Assembly (NCBI RefSeq): GCF_039710355.1
Contig: NZ_JBDKWZ010000011.1
Location: 179,090-243,089 of the forward strand
Direction of reading: 5' to 3'
Origin: Rapidithrix thailandica
Lineage (GTDB): Bacteria; Bacteroidota; Bacteroidia; Cytophagales; Flammeovirgaceae
DNA length: 64,000 bases
Part shown: in pieces, positions 1 to 9,569 of the stretch
How the letters are laid out: every line of letters begins with the position of its first letter
Position numbering within the stretch: position 1 is the stretch's first letter
The notes under the pieces: model-generated
The model's database searches: none
The model's input: the letters and a program-made list of their open reading frames with translations, nothing else
What the model was told of the DNA's origin: nothing
Translations under genes and position numbers: made by a program

Positions 1-40
1 ACTCTCCGTTTAGGATTCTTAAAATGCCATGTCGAGATCC

Positions 41-88
41 CTGAAATGGGAGTTTTTGACCTGAAGGATCAATTTCAGATATGCTCTT
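41..88 (+). repeat. dispersed repeat family A, copy 1
   Basis: This is a short intergenic element built on CTGAAATGGGAGTTTTTGAC and ending near ATATGCTCT. Related copies lie at 18738-18785 on the same strand and at 13315-13365 and 16341-16397 in inverted orientation. All four sit between genes in the first 19 kb, and I found none in the cassette regions. The function is unknown; a REP-like or MITE-derived sequence is the likeliest reading. Confidence 0.45.
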
Positions 89-145
89 AAACTCGAATTG
101 ATTAAGCATAAATACATATAGTATTCTAAATTGAGGAGAATTGCT

Positions 146-153
146 TACTTTTG
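146..153 (+). promoter_or_regulatory. candidate acnB promoter -7 element
   Basis: TACTTTTG matches the Bacteroidota -7 consensus TAnnTTTG and lies 30 bases before the acnB start codon. No convincing -33 TTG is seen at the usual ~19-base distance, so the assignment rests on the -7 match alone. Confidence 0.4.
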
Positions 154-182
154 TCTCAAATTGAGCTAATCGTAAAAAGTAT

Positions 183-2990
183 ATGAGTAAATACAGTGAA
201 TATCTAAAAGAAATTGAAGAAAGGAAAGCACAAAGTCTTCACCCTAAGCCCATTGATAGTGCTGAATTGTTAGCTGAAATCATTGAGCAAATTAAAGATT
301 TAAACAATGAACACAGAAAAGACTCTCTCAATTTCTTTATTTATAATGTATTACCAGGAACTACAAGTGCAGCTGGTGTAAAAGCTGATTTTTTAAAAGA
401 AATTATTCTTGGAGATTCTGTAGTAGAAGAAATTTCACCTGCCTTTGCTTTTGAGCAATTATCACATATGAAAGGAGGGCCATCAATTGATGTATTATTG
501 GATTTAGCCCTAGGTGATAATAAATCAATTGCAACAGAGGCGGCAGAGGTCTTAAAGACACAAGTTTTCCTTTATGAGGCCGATATGGAGCGTTTGGAGG
601 TCGCCTTTAAAAGCGGGAACGAAGTCGCTAAAGAAATCCTTGAAAGCTATGCCCAAGCTGAGTTTTTCACGAAACTACCGGAAGTAGAAGAACAAATTGA
701 GGTAGTTACCTATATTGCCGGAGTGGGAGACATCTCTACCGATTTACTTTCGCCTGGTAGTGATGCTCATTCAAGGTCAGACCGTGAACTGCACGGTAAA
801 TCTATGTTTGAACATGACACCAAACGACAAAACGAGCTTTTAGCATTACAAGAAAAGCATCCGGACAAAAGAGTCATGCTAATAGCAGAGAAAGGAACAA
901 TGGGGGTGGGGTCATCAAGAATGTCTGGTGTTAACAATGTTGCGTTATGGATAGGTAAGCAAGCAAGCCCATATGTGCCGTTTATTAATATTGCTCCGAT
1001 TGTAGCCGGTACAAACGGAATTTCACCAATTTTCCTTACCACGGTAGGTGTCACTGGAGGAATAGGTCTCGACCTGCAAAATTGGGTGAAGAAAAAAGAC
1101 GCTAACGGAAATACAGTGGTCGATGAAGACGGAGAGCCGGTATTAGAACAAACGTATTCGATTGATACCGGGACTGTACTTACAATAAATACCAAAGAAA
1201 AAAAGCTTTACCAAGGCGATAAAGTATTAAAAGATATTTCTGCGGCATTTACTCCTCAAAAAATGGAGTTTATGAGAGCCGGTGGATCATATGCAGTTGT
1301 GTTTGGTAAAAAACTACAAACATTTGCCGCCAAAACTTTAGGCATTAACCTTCCTCCCGTATTTGCCCCAAATAAAGAAATCTCTCATGAAGGACAAGGG
1401 CTCACCGCAGTAGAGAAAATATTTAATAAAAACGCAGTAGGAACCACTCCCGGAAAAGTATTACATGCAGGCTCTGATGTTCGTGTAGAGGTAAATATCG
1501 TAGGTTCTCAAGATACTACCGGTTTAATGACTTCGCAAGAGTTAGAAGCAATGGCGGCTACTGTGATTTCTCCGATAGTGGATGGCGGCTATCAATCGGG
1601 ATGCCATACGGCTTCGGTTTGGGACTTAAAAGCACAAGAAAATATTCCAAAGTTAATGAGATTTATGAACGACTTTGGTCTTATCACTGCACGCGACCCT
1701 AAAGGGGTGTATCACTCCATGACCGATGTAATTCATAAAGTACTTAATGACATTACAGTTGATGATTGGGCTATAATTATTGGCGGAGACTCGCATACAA
1801 GAATGTCAAAAGGAGTTGCTTTTGGGGCCGATTCGGGAACGGTTGCTCTTGCTTTAGCAACAGGAGAAGCCTCTATGCCAATCCCTGAATCTGTGAAAGT
1901 AACTTTTAAAGGAGAAATGAACGATTACATGGACTTTAGAGATGTAGTTCATGCAACACAAGCTCAAATGCTTAAAAAGTTCGGTGGGGAAAATGTTTTT
2001 CAAGGGAGAATTATTGAAGTACATATAGGAACCTTACCTTCTGACCAAGCTTTTACCTTTACAGACTGGACAGCAGAGATGAAAGCGAAAGCATCAATTT
2101 GTATTTCTCAAGATGATACGCTGATAGAATCTTTAGAGATTGCCAAAGGTAGAATTCAGATTATGATTGATAAGGGGATGGATAATGAAAAACAAGTCCT
2201 TCAAGGCCTTATTGATAAAGCGAATAAAAGAATAGATGAGATTAGGTCCGGAGAAAAACCTCCATTAGCCCCAGATGAAAATGCTAAATATTATGCGGAA
2301 TTTGTGGTTGATTTAGATATTATTGACGAACCAATGATTGCGGACCCGGATGTGCATAATGAAGATGTATCAAAACGCTACACACACGATACCATTAGAG
2401 AGCTTTCTTACTATGAAGGGGAAAAGCACGTTGATCTTGGTTTTGTCGGCTCTTGTATGGTGCACAAAGGCGATATCAAAATAGTTTCTAAGATGTTGAG
2501 AAACCTTGAGGAGCAACAGGGCAAGGTTGAGTTTAAAGCTCCTTTGGTAGTCACTGCTCCAACCTACAATATCATTGACGAACTGAAATCAGAAGGAGAC
2601 TGGGAAATACTACAAAAGTATTCTGGGTTTGAATTTGATGATGCTGCTCCTAAAAGTTCCGCCCGTACAGAATACGATAACATCTTGTATCTTGAAAGAC
2701 CTGGCTGTAATCTTTGTATGGGAAATCAAGAAAAGGCAGAAAAAGGAGATACCGTTATGGCTACTTCTACCCGTTTGTTTCAAGGGCGTGTTGTAAAAGA
2801 TTCAGACCGTAAAAAGGGAGAGTCATTACTAGCCTCTACACCGGTTGTGGTGCTGTCGGCTATTCTTGGTAGAACTCCTACCATCGAAGAATATAAAACG
2901 GCGGTAAAAGGCATTAAACTGACACAATTTGCACCACCTCTTAAGAAAATGACTGCCAGTCCGATGTCTGGCCATCAAATTTCTTATTAG
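183..2990 (+). CDS. acnB: aconitate hydratase B / 2-methylisocitrate dehydratase
   Basis: AcnB is a [4Fe-4S] enzyme that isomerises citrate to isocitrate in the TCA cycle and often also hydrates 2-methylaconitate; it is cytosolic. The N-terminal HEAT-like and swivel domains come first, as is typical of AcnB and not AcnA. The core contains GGDSHTRMSKGV (substrate/active-site loop), VGSCMVHKGD (Cys758) and PGCNLCMGNQ (Cys842, Cys845). These three cysteines are the expected cluster ligands. At 935 aa it is longer than the ~865 aa enterobacterial enzyme, and the gap between Cys758 and Cys842 is larger than in E. coli. The ATG at 183 follows a TAnnTTTG promoter. The gene is monocistronic, with strong hairpin terminators downstream shared with the convergent hmu operon. 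Confidence 0.95.
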   Translation: MSKYSEYLKEIEERKAQSLHPKPIDSAELLAEIIEQIKDLNNEHRKDSLNFFIYNVLPGTTSAAGVKADFLKEIILGDSVVEEISPAFAFEQLSHMKGGPSIDVLLDLALGDNKSIATEAAEVLKTQVFLYEADMERLEVAFKSGNEVAKEILESYAQAEFFTKLPEVEEQIEVVTYIAGVGDISTDLLSPGSDAHSRSDRELHGKSMFEHDTKRQNELLALQEKHPDKRVMLIAEKGTMGVGSSRMSGVNNVALWIGKQASPYVPFINIAPIVAGTNGISPIFLTTVGVTGGIGLDLQNWVKKKDANGNTVVDEDGEPVLEQTYSIDTGTVLTINTKEKKLYQGDKVLKDISAAFTPQKMEFMRAGGSYAVVFGKKLQTFAAKTLGINLPPVFAPNKEISHEGQGLTAVEKIFNKNAVGTTPGKVLHAGSDVRVEVNIVGSQDTTGLMTSQELEAMAATVISPIVDGGYQSGCHTASVWDLKAQENIPKLMRFMNDFGLITARDPKGVYHSMTDVIHKVLNDITVDDWAIIIGGDSHTRMSKGVAFGADSGTVALALATGEASMPIPESVKVTFKGEMNDYMDFRDVVHATQAQMLKKFGGENVFQGRIIEVHIGTLPSDQAFTFTDWTAEMKAKASICISQDDTLIESLEIAKGRIQIMIDKGMDNEKQVLQGLIDKANKRIDEIRSGEKPPLAPDENAKYYAEFVVDLDIIDEPMIADPDVHNEDVSKRYTHDTIRELSYYEGEKHVDLGFVGSCMVHKGDIKIVSKMLRNLEEQQGKVEFKAPLVVTAPTYNIIDELKSEGDWEILQKYSGFEFDDAAPKSSARTEYDNILYLERPGCNLCMGNQEKAEKGDTVMATSTRLFQGRVVKDSDRKKGESLLASTPVVVLSAILGRTPTIEEYKTAVKGIKLTQFAPPLKKMTASPMSGHQISY

Positions 2991-3004
2991 TTTTAAAATG
3001 ACAA

Positions 3005-3030
3005 TTATCTTGAGGTATGCCTCAAGATAA
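3005..3030. terminator. perfect 11-bp inverted repeat after acnB
   Basis: TTATCTTGAGG and CCTCAAGATAA are separated by a four-base loop, 15 bases after the acnB stop. There is no long U-run on the plus strand, so it may stabilise the mRNA end rather than terminate on its own. Confidence 0.55.
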
Positions 3031-3105
3031 AATAGGTTTTGCTTGTTTAGAGTCCGATGTTGAAAACGACATAACTGGCTGCTATATATAAATGGCATTG
3101 ACTTC

Positions 3106-3145
3106 AAAAGCGGTTTAAGAGAGTAGCTCTTAAACCGCTTTTTCA
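3106..3145. terminator. bidirectional Rho-independent terminator between acnB and hmuV
   Basis: A perfect 16-bp stem (AAAAGCGGTTTAAGAG, loop AGTAG, complementary arm) is flanked by A and T runs. It lies between two convergent transcription units, acnB (+) and the hmu operon (-), and can serve both. Confidence 0.85.
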
Positions 3146-3187
3146 TAAAGTAGAATCCTGCGGTTTCAAGGGCATTAACCTTCTCAA

Positions 3188-3520
3188 TTACTCCGGCACA
3201 TAGATAATTTCTCCATTATCTAACTCATAAGCAGTGCCTACTCTTTTTCCTTTTTTGCCATCTCCTTTTGCATTGTTATTGGATTTATACCGGATAATCT
3301 CTTCGCCTTTCTTCGTGATGATTTCCATATTTTCCTTACCCGGGTTTTTTACAATTGTAAAATCTTCTTGGGTAAACATTTCCGCGATATTGAAACGGGT
3401 AACCAGCGCGATCATAAGTGCTACCGCAAATACCATAGCTACATCAAAAAGGTTGGCCACAGCGGAAACCGGATCGTTATCCACAGCCGGGTTGAGAAAT
3501 TTATTTTTCCTTCTTCGCAT
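3188..3520 (-). CDS. hmuV: HmuV-like DUF2149 membrane protein
   Basis: A 110-aa protein with one membrane segment (about residues 25-45, VANLFDVAMVFAVALMIALV) and a short periplasmic domain, matching DUF2149. It resembles the ExbD-like partner of a MotA/TolQ/ExbB channel. In Porphyromonas gingivalis the equivalent gene, hmuV, is the last of the heme-uptake operon, as here. The start overlaps the end of hmuU by 20 bases, which implies translational coupling. A role as part of a dedicated energy transducer for the outer-membrane receptor or for HmuS is inferred from family and context. Confidence 0.8.
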   Translation of the reverse strand: MRRRKNKFLNPAVDNDPVSAVANLFDVAMVFAVALMIALVTRFNIAEMFTQEDFTIVKNPGKENMEIITKKGEEIIRYKSNNNAKGDGKKGKRVGTAYELDNGEIIYVPE

Positions 3521-4100
3521 GTTCTTCTGAAATTAAGTCTGAGATATAATAGAGTAATGAAAGGTCTTTGGCAAACCATCTTTGTTTTACTTCGGTAAGG
3601 GTAAAACCAATAGCACCCACAATGAGCCCGACTACGGTGGTAGAAAAGGCCACTTGCATATTTTCAGCCATAGAGGTTATATCTCCGGAAGCCAAACCCA
3701 CTAAAGCCGGTCCCATAGGAATAAGCGTTCCCATTAAACCCAGCACAGGGCCTAATTTCGACATATTCTTCGTAGTAGAAAGTTGTTTGCTCATGGCTAG
3801 TTCAAAATCGCTGAGTATCTTTTCGCGATTTACCGGGGAATGAACCGCTTGTAATAAGTGTTCCAGTGATGCAAAAATACGGTCTTTCCCCGTAGGAGCT
3901 TGTTGGCCTGTGAGGCCACTACTAGCTACTTCTCCCAGAAATGGCGTGACCTTTTTTGCTGCTTTTAATCGGTTGACATACAAACCATAAAAACTACCCA
4001 AGGCGGCCAATGCCCTGAGAAATAAAAACAGCAACCCCACCACAACAGGCAACATCAAGCCTGTGGAAATCCAATACAAAATTTTATTCAATACTTCCAT
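3501..4100 (-). CDS. hmuU: MotA/TolQ/ExbB family proton channel (HmuU)
   Basis: A 199-aa inner-membrane protein with about three membrane segments and the MotA/TolQ/ExbB channel signature around GPVLGLMGTLIPMGPAL. Channels of this family use the proton gradient to drive periplasmic or outer-membrane work through a partner protein, here probably the DUF2149 protein HmuV. It overlaps hmuT by 13 bases upstream and hmuV by 20 bases downstream, so the three genes are tightly coupled. The position in a receptor-hemophore-chelatase operon supports a heme-uptake role. Confidence 0.85.
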   Translation of the reverse strand: MEVLNKILYWISTGLMLPVVVGLLFLFLRALAALGSFYGLYVNRLKAAKKVTPFLGEVASSGLTGQQAPTGKDRIFASLEHLLQAVHSPVNREKILSDFELAMSKQLSTTKNMSKLGPVLGLMGTLIPMGPALVGLASGDITSMAENMQVAFSTTVVGLIVGAIGFTLTEVKQRWFAKDLSLLYYISDLISEEHAKKEK

Positions 4101-4783
4101 TTAAACTTCATTTTTCTTTTAATAATTGACACCACCCAACCCAGCAAAAACATGATAATAAGCAAACCAGACAAATAGGCTAAAGAATTGATATCCAAAT
4201 GGTTTTGCTGCTGATGGTAAGGGAGTTTCTGGCAAAAAACCGTAATGACCACGCAAGCGAGAATTTGACCAAAACCCAGCATATAGCGCAATTCCATTCT
4301 GAGATACCCTTCCGGAATGAGCCGTTTAATGAGCTGAGGAATCAGTAAAAATAACATTCCAATCCCTAATGAAAAGCCAATACCTAGGAGGTTAAAATCA
4401 ATCAGATGGGATAGCACATAAAAGCAGCGCATCTGAAAATACAGCACGGCAACCAATACCATTATTCCCGGGAAATAACTTGCATACCGAAATCCTTTTT
4501 TTGCTGACTGTCCAAAAAATTGCTTCAGGTTGGATAGATCAATCCCGGTAAATACCACTGCTTCTATGATTTGAACGGTGGCCAAATGCTGCATTTTGAT
4601 GGGGTTAGCCAACCATTGTTTCAATTGATCATTGCTTTGCTCAATTACCCATGGGTAAAACCAATAACTAACAGTTACCAACACAATCACCAAAACCAGC
4701 CGAGGAATAAAATTCCACTGGCTTATTTGAAAAAATGTGCTAAGCAAAGCGAAAACCAACAACAATTGAACTACTAACTCCAT
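4088..4783 (-). CDS. hmuT: HmuT-like polytopic membrane protein
   Basis: A 231-aa protein with about six predicted membrane segments and no recognised catalytic motif. One base separates it from the stop of hmuS, and it overlaps hmuU by 13 bases. A membrane protein of this size sits at the same place in the hmuYRSTUV operon of Porphyromonas. It may connect HmuS to the HmuU/HmuV channel. The name rests on operon position, not on a specific motif. Confidence 0.65.
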   Translation of the reverse strand: MELVVQLLLVFALLSTFFQISQWNFIPRLVLVIVLVTVSYWFYPWVIEQSNDQLKQWLANPIKMQHLATVQIIEAVVFTGIDLSNLKQFFGQSAKKGFRYASYFPGIMVLVAVLYFQMRCFYVLSHLIDFNLLGIGFSLGIGMLFLLIPQLIKRLIPEGYLRMELRYMLGFGQILACVVITVFCQKLPYHQQQNHLDINSLAYLSGLLIIMFLLGWVVSIIKRKMKFKWKY

Positions 4784-4784
4784 C

Positions 4785-7700
4785 TTAATCTTGCCTTCTT
4801 CTTTTTATGAAAAGGAATACAAAAAGTGATGCCACCACTCCAACTAAAACATACAGTATTACCGACATATCATCCTCATAATCAACCTTTTGATGTTTTT
4901 CTTTTATGGTTTCTTTTTCTAAAACAACCGCTTCATCGGTGCTTTGCGATTCTTGTACAGCTCTAAGGGCAGCTTCATAATCAGCGCGTGTTTGCTCTGT
5001 TAAATTTTCGGCAATAAAGGCTTCCAGCTTTTCATTATTGCAAACAAATTCGCTACAACCCGCTTTGTGATCTTTTATCAAGTTGGTATGTAAATTGGCA
5101 AGCTCCTGTATTTGCGCTGCTGATGCCTTCCAATAGCCTTTGCGTATTGTCTCCAACATCACAGCCGTCATCTCTTCCAAAGCATAGGGATTTTCTCTTT
5201 CAAAAAAATCGTACAATTTGAGGTTGAGCTTATCTTTTATATAAACCTCGTGAAGGTTATTCCACAGCTCATTGTCTATCTCATTGGGTTTCATTACATT
5301 CCAGCCATAAGTATTGCGGAAAGTTTCGGCAAATGTCTCTGCCGAAGTGGCCCCACCTTTCATATATTCACTGATGTATTTAGGGTTAAGCAAAGTAGAA
5401 CGTGCTTCTATCCAAAGGGCTTCTTTTAAACCTTGGACCTTGGCATTATTCGGGTTTCTAAAATCATTGAAATACGCATCGGGGTCCTTACCAGTCACCG
5501 ACCTTACCGCCATGCTCAATCCGCCCATAAACTCATACACATGGTCTAAGCTCAAACCACCCCAAGTATTACTTTCCCGAGGTTGAACCACCACTTCAGT
5601 ATTTTGCAAGGCTGCCTCAAAAACCCCTTTTTGAAATGCTCCCCAATACTCTCCTTCGTCATAAATCGCTCCCATATTATTGATGTAGGTATTGGCCACT
5701 TCCCGTTCATCTTCCCAGGTATTTCCTTTCTCTACCATGCCCATAATATTGGTTCCGTAGGTACCATTCACCCCGCCAAATACCCGTTGGGTTGCCCATT
5801 CTTTGGCTTGTTTTGGAGATAAACCTTTTTCCTTCATAAAAACTTCCGCTGCCATAACGCCTGCTTTTACAAAATTATCCTGAGCATCTTCTGCCAATGC
5901 TGCCATTCTCACTGCTTTATTGATCAAAAACATTCTGGAAGCAGCCAGGTCACGAAACTGCCCAGCGGTTTGAACTACCACATCTATTCTTGGCCTAGCC
6001 AATTCTTGCTGTGGAATCAATTTGATGTCTACCACTCTGTTAAAAGGATCGCGAACGGGTTCCACTCCCAACAGGTAAAAAATTTGGGCAATCATGGCTC
6101 CTTCTGTTCCGATAAAATCGCCCGGCCAAAGGGTAAAGCTTATTTTTTGAGGATACGCTCCATGCTTTTTCTGATGCGTGCTAAGGAGGTTTTTGGCTAA
6201 ATTTACACCTACAGTCCAAGCTTCGGGTGAAGGTGTTTTTTCCGCATCAATAGCATACAGGTTTCTACCGGTAGGGATCGTTGCCGGATTCGTAATCGGG
6301 TCACCACCTGAGGAGGGTGCAATATAACCACCTTCTAAACCGGTAAGTATGGCTTGCACTTCCGATTCAGTACTGGTTTTTAAGTCCTCACGATATTGAT
6401 TGACCAGACTTACTGCCTTTTCAATGGCCAACACAGATTCGGCAAACTCCTTCTCTATGCTTTCTTTTGCCAAAAGGGTCAGTTCAATGTTTTCTATTGA
6501 AGTTTTGAGTGCCATTTCCAAGTCATCATTGGCCAGAAAAGAAGAAAGCTCATCCGGCTTTTTTTCCTTGAGTAATCCTATATTTGCTACAAATGCATTT
6601 AAATGCGGAAGGTGCTGTTGAAGTTGCTCCTTTGTCATACGGGTCAGCGCAGTACTTTTTTCAATCAAGTGAATAGATTCCAGATATTCAGGATTGGTTA
6701 ATGTGGCCATGGTTTGCTGTTCTGCCCGTTTTCTTTCATCCGCTACCTGTGCCGCCAGACTTTTATCTTCTAGCAATTCAAAAGTCAATTGCCTTAAAGA
6801 TTCTTTTTGCATCATTTTGAGTAGGGCAAATACATCCGGCTGTTGTCCTATTTCCAGTGCTTTGGCCATTGCCGGAATCGCTTTAGCCACCGTTTTTGCC
6901 TTTTCTAATGTTTGTGGATCAAGAATACCAGCGCTTTGCTTAAACTGTTTATCAGATTTTAACTTTTCGATAAACGCTACTTTTTCGGGATATGGAGAAA
7001 TGGCAATCACTAAGCTTTTCAACTCAACAAGCTCTTCTTCTGTTGGCTCTGAGGCATTTCTTGTTTTCTTGTGGCCAGTGCCTTTATCCTTTGGCTGAGC
7101 GCTTCCCATACTGATAAACCCCTTAATGATATCTGCATCTGATAAACCTTTGCTTTTCTTTGCCCAGTCATACGCTGCTTCAAGATCTTTTTTGTCAATT
7201 AAACTGGTGAGTACCGCTTCCGTTGAGGTTCCTTTTTGTGTGATTTCCTTAATGGCTTTTTTCGACTTGGCCCTGTAATTTTTGTCGAAATATACCTGGT
7301 TATCTAATTGCTTTTGCGTCACCTTTCCTTTCAACTTATCGAGTGAAGCCAGGCTGTAAGCGATCGGGTCCATAGCCATGATTTCAGCCGTATGGTCTAT
7401 TTGTTCCTGGTTATAAAAATTTCCCATGGTGTATAAACCACCTGTCACTTTTGAGTTTCTGACTTCTTCAATATGGTTAGAAATATGCATGATAGTTTCA
7501 TCATCGTAAATGCCAGTGCTGTCCAAGCCCAAATCCGTATCCAAATTTAGTTTCATCACCAGCTCGCCAATATTTTTGCGATATTGCTCACGAACCGCAC
7601 CACTTGTGCCTATAAAGGCGGTAAGTTTATCGCTGAGTTGTTTCAGGTCACCTGATACATCAGCCTCCATAAAAGGAGGGGTCAAATAGGTTAAAGTCGT

Positions 7701-9506
7701 TGCATAACTTCTGCGTTTGGCAATAATCCCTTCACCAACATTGCTGATGGTATAAACATAGAAATGCGGTGTAATGCCAATCAGCGCATCGGCCCAATCG
7801 TAGCCAGAAAGGGCAACTTGTTTGCCGAGCGTAAACTCCAAACTTCCATGTGTACCCCAATGGATGATGGCATCAGCCTGGAATTCATGCCTTGTCCATA
7901 AATAGGAAGCGATGTAGGGATGTGGTGGGGCTGCTTTTGTACCATGCACAATCTGAAAAGTGTTTTCACCAAGTCCGGCAAGGGGCTGAGGCAGCAAAAC
8001 AACATTTCCGAATTGTAACCTGGCCACAGCCAAATAATCCTTTCCTTCTTTTACAGTGCTTAAATATTCGCCCGGAGCTTCCCCGAATTCTTTCTTTACA
8101 GCTTCATAGCTTTCTTGCGCTAAATCTTTGGCCACCCAGTTTTCATACACTGATTTTTCAACCAGTGCCGGATGGCCATTTTCTAAAAACTCATCAAAAG
8201 CACCCTGGGCATAGGGTCCTAACACCGCACCTTGTGCTTTAATCATCTCCCACAGTTCATCAGCCGAAGCAGGTAAGTTTTCCACTTTATACCCTTCATT
8301 TTTTAACCTGACCAATGTGTTGTAAATAGAAGGCACTACTTCCATATTGGCTGCCACCATGGCATTGAGTCCGGGGCCTTTAAAATAGTAGATGGCAATT
8401 TTTTTGTCTTTGTTGGATTTTGATTTAAGCAATAGCCATTTTTCAACCATATCGCCAAATTTTTGCAAGCGATCGGGAATAGTTTGAAAAGACAAGTAGC
8501 CTGTTTCATCTTTATATTGCGCCACCACTGCATAGGGGTTAATCCCGCCATCAATTTCGGGGAGCACCACACTCATCGATAATAAAGCTCCTGCAAAACC
8601 TTGCGGATCATCCACCCAATCTTCGTAGGGTTGGAATACGCTAAGTGGCGTGAGAAGTGGAATATTTTTTTCTTTGAGCCAAGAAACCGCTTCTTTTTCC
8701 TGGCCCAAGGTAAGCCTGCCATGCGGCATTAAAATAGCCAAGTCGGGGTTGACTTGTTTGAGAAAATCCAGCCGTTTGGTGGCGGCACTGATAGTGTACA
8801 CATTCAGGTTTCGGCTCTCCAACATACTAATCAAAGAATCTATATGCTCTCTATTCGCATTGAAAGGTCCGGGAACACTAGTAAGCAGCGCTATTTTAGG
8901 TTGGTTTGGCTTGTAAAATCCATGTTCTTCCATGTACTTTTGGCAGGCCTCAAAATCTTCAAAAACAGCTTTTTCATCCAGATGAATAAACACATCATTT
9001 GGTACTGAAATCGGCTCTTCGGGCTTATTTGCAAACCAAGTTTTTCCTTCTAAATCGTGGCGGACATAAGCGAGCAGATTGCCGTAGTTGGCCGTGCCTC
9101 CGAAACGGAAATAATCGGTCACTTTATCCAAGGTTTCACCTTTTAAATTAGTGACATCTACATTGGGGTTAGTGGCGGATTCTACAAAAAGATTTATCCC
9201 TGCATACCCTGCATTTTGGAGCGCTGTCATTTGTTCCGGAGACATTTGGAAACCCCGGCCAAAAATGAATACCGCTGAATATTGACGCAGGTTTTCCAGG
9301 TCATTTAAATCCAATATTTCCATTTCAATCCAGGTATTGGCATTGGACTTACTGATTCTGGAAAGCTTAAATTCAGAATAATTGATAAAAGCTATTTTGG
9401 TGGTGCTTATTTCCTTTTGGTAATACCGGTATCCGGATACGGCCAGAAGGAGAACCAAAAGCATAAGGCCCATGCGTGTAAAGAGGGCTTTTCTGGGTAT
9501 TTTCAT
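4785..9506 (-). CDS. hmuS: CobN-like membrane-anchored (de)chelatase HmuS
   Basis: A very large protein (1573 aa from the chosen ATG) of the CobN/BchH chelatase large-subunit family. HWGTHGSLEFTLGKQ is the conserved CobN-type motif. Unlike cytosolic CobN it has a membrane segment near the N terminus (about residues 12-26) and another in the last 30 residues followed by KRRRQD, so the catalytic body is probably periplasmic. No cobalamin genes are nearby; the neighbours are a heme-type receptor, a HmuY lipoprotein and an ExbB-type channel. It is therefore HmuS, proposed to remove iron from heme, and not a cobalt chelatase. I chose ATG 9506, because the upstream in-frame TTG at 9521 would start inside a hairpin. 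Confidence 0.85.
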   Translation of the reverse strand: MKIPRKALFTRMGLMLLVLLLAVSGYRYYQKEISTTKIAFINYSEFKLSRISKSNANTWIEMEILDLNDLENLRQYSAVFIFGRGFQMSPEQMTALQNAGYAGINLFVESATNPNVDVTNLKGETLDKVTDYFRFGGTANYGNLLAYVRHDLEGKTWFANKPEEPISVPNDVFIHLDEKAVFEDFEACQKYMEEHGFYKPNQPKIALLTSVPGPFNANREHIDSLISMLESRNLNVYTISAATKRLDFLKQVNPDLAILMPHGRLTLGQEKEAVSWLKEKNIPLLTPLSVFQPYEDWVDDPQGFAGALLSMSVVLPEIDGGINPYAVVAQYKDETGYLSFQTIPDRLQKFGDMVEKWLLLKSKSNKDKKIAIYYFKGPGLNAMVAANMEVVPSIYNTLVRLKNEGYKVENLPASADELWEMIKAQGAVLGPYAQGAFDEFLENGHPALVEKSVYENWVAKDLAQESYEAVKKEFGEAPGEYLSTVKEGKDYLAVARLQFGNVVLLPQPLAGLGENTFQIVHGTKAAPPHPYIASYLWTRHEFQADAIIHWGTHGSLEFTLGKQVALSGYDWADALIGITPHFYVYTISNVGEGIIAKRRSYATTLTYLTPPFMEADVSGDLKQLSDKLTAFIGTSGAVREQYRKNIGELVMKLNLDTDLGLDSTGIYDDETIMHISNHIEEVRNSKVTGGLYTMGNFYNQEQIDHTAEIMAMDPIAYSLASLDKLKGKVTQKQLDNQVYFDKNYRAKSKKAIKEITQKGTSTEAVLTSLIDKKDLEAAYDWAKKSKGLSDADIIKGFISMGSAQPKDKGTGHKKTRNASEPTEEELVELKSLVIAISPYPEKVAFIEKLKSDKQFKQSAGILDPQTLEKAKTVAKAIPAMAKALEIGQQPDVFALLKMMQKESLRQLTFELLEDKSLAAQVADERKRAEQQTMATLTNPEYLESIHLIEKSTALTRMTKEQLQQHLPHLNAFVANIGLLKEKKPDELSSFLANDDLEMALKTSIENIELTLLAKESIEKEFAESVLAIEKAVSLVNQYREDLKTSTESEVQAILTGLEGGYIAPSSGGDPITNPATIPTGRNLYAIDAEKTPSPEAWTVGVNLAKNLLSTHQKKHGAYPQKISFTLWPGDFIGTEGAMIAQIFYLLGVEPVRDPFNRVVDIKLIPQQELARPRIDVVVQTAGQFRDLAASRMFLINKAVRMAALAEDAQDNFVKAGVMAAEVFMKEKGLSPKQAKEWATQRVFGGVNGTYGTNIMGMVEKGNTWEDEREVANTYINNMGAIYDEGEYWGAFQKGVFEAALQNTEVVVQPRESNTWGGLSLDHVYEFMGGLSMAVRSVTGKDPDAYFNDFRNPNNAKVQGLKEALWIEARSTLLNPKYISEYMKGGATSAETFAETFRNTYGWNVMKPNEIDNELWNNLHEVYIKDKLNLKLYDFFERENPYALEEMTAVMLETIRKGYWKASAAQIQELANLHTNLIKDHKAGCSEFVCNNEKLEAFIAENLTEQTRADYEAALRAVQESQSTDEAVVLEKETIKEKHQKVDYEDDMSVILYVLVGVVASLFVFLFIKRRRQD

Positions 9507-9524
9507 AAAAGACAATGTCAATTT

Positions 9525-9550
9525 AATCCCTATCTCATCAGACAGGGATT
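9525..9550 (-). promoter_or_regulatory. intercistronic hairpin between hmuY and hmuS
   Basis: Read on the minus strand, AATCCCT and AGGGATT form a stem, extended by TCT/AGA, that ends about 19 bases before the hmuS ATG. No U-run follows, so it is more likely an mRNA-stability or translation-control element than a terminator. It may help set the ratio of abundant HmuR/HmuY to HmuS. Confidence 0.5.
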
Positions 9551-9569
9551 CATTGTAAACTCAATATTC

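Noticed and set aside
767..1195. 142-codon minus-strand frame inside acnB
   Set aside because: Antisense shadow of a strongly conserved enzyme gene; no protein features of its own.
3568..3843. 91-codon plus-strand frame inside hmuU
   Set aside because: Antisense shadow of a well-supported membrane channel gene.
4785..9506. cobalamin biosynthesis (true CobN)
   Set aside because: No cob genes nearby, two membrane anchors, and the operon partners are heme-uptake proteins.
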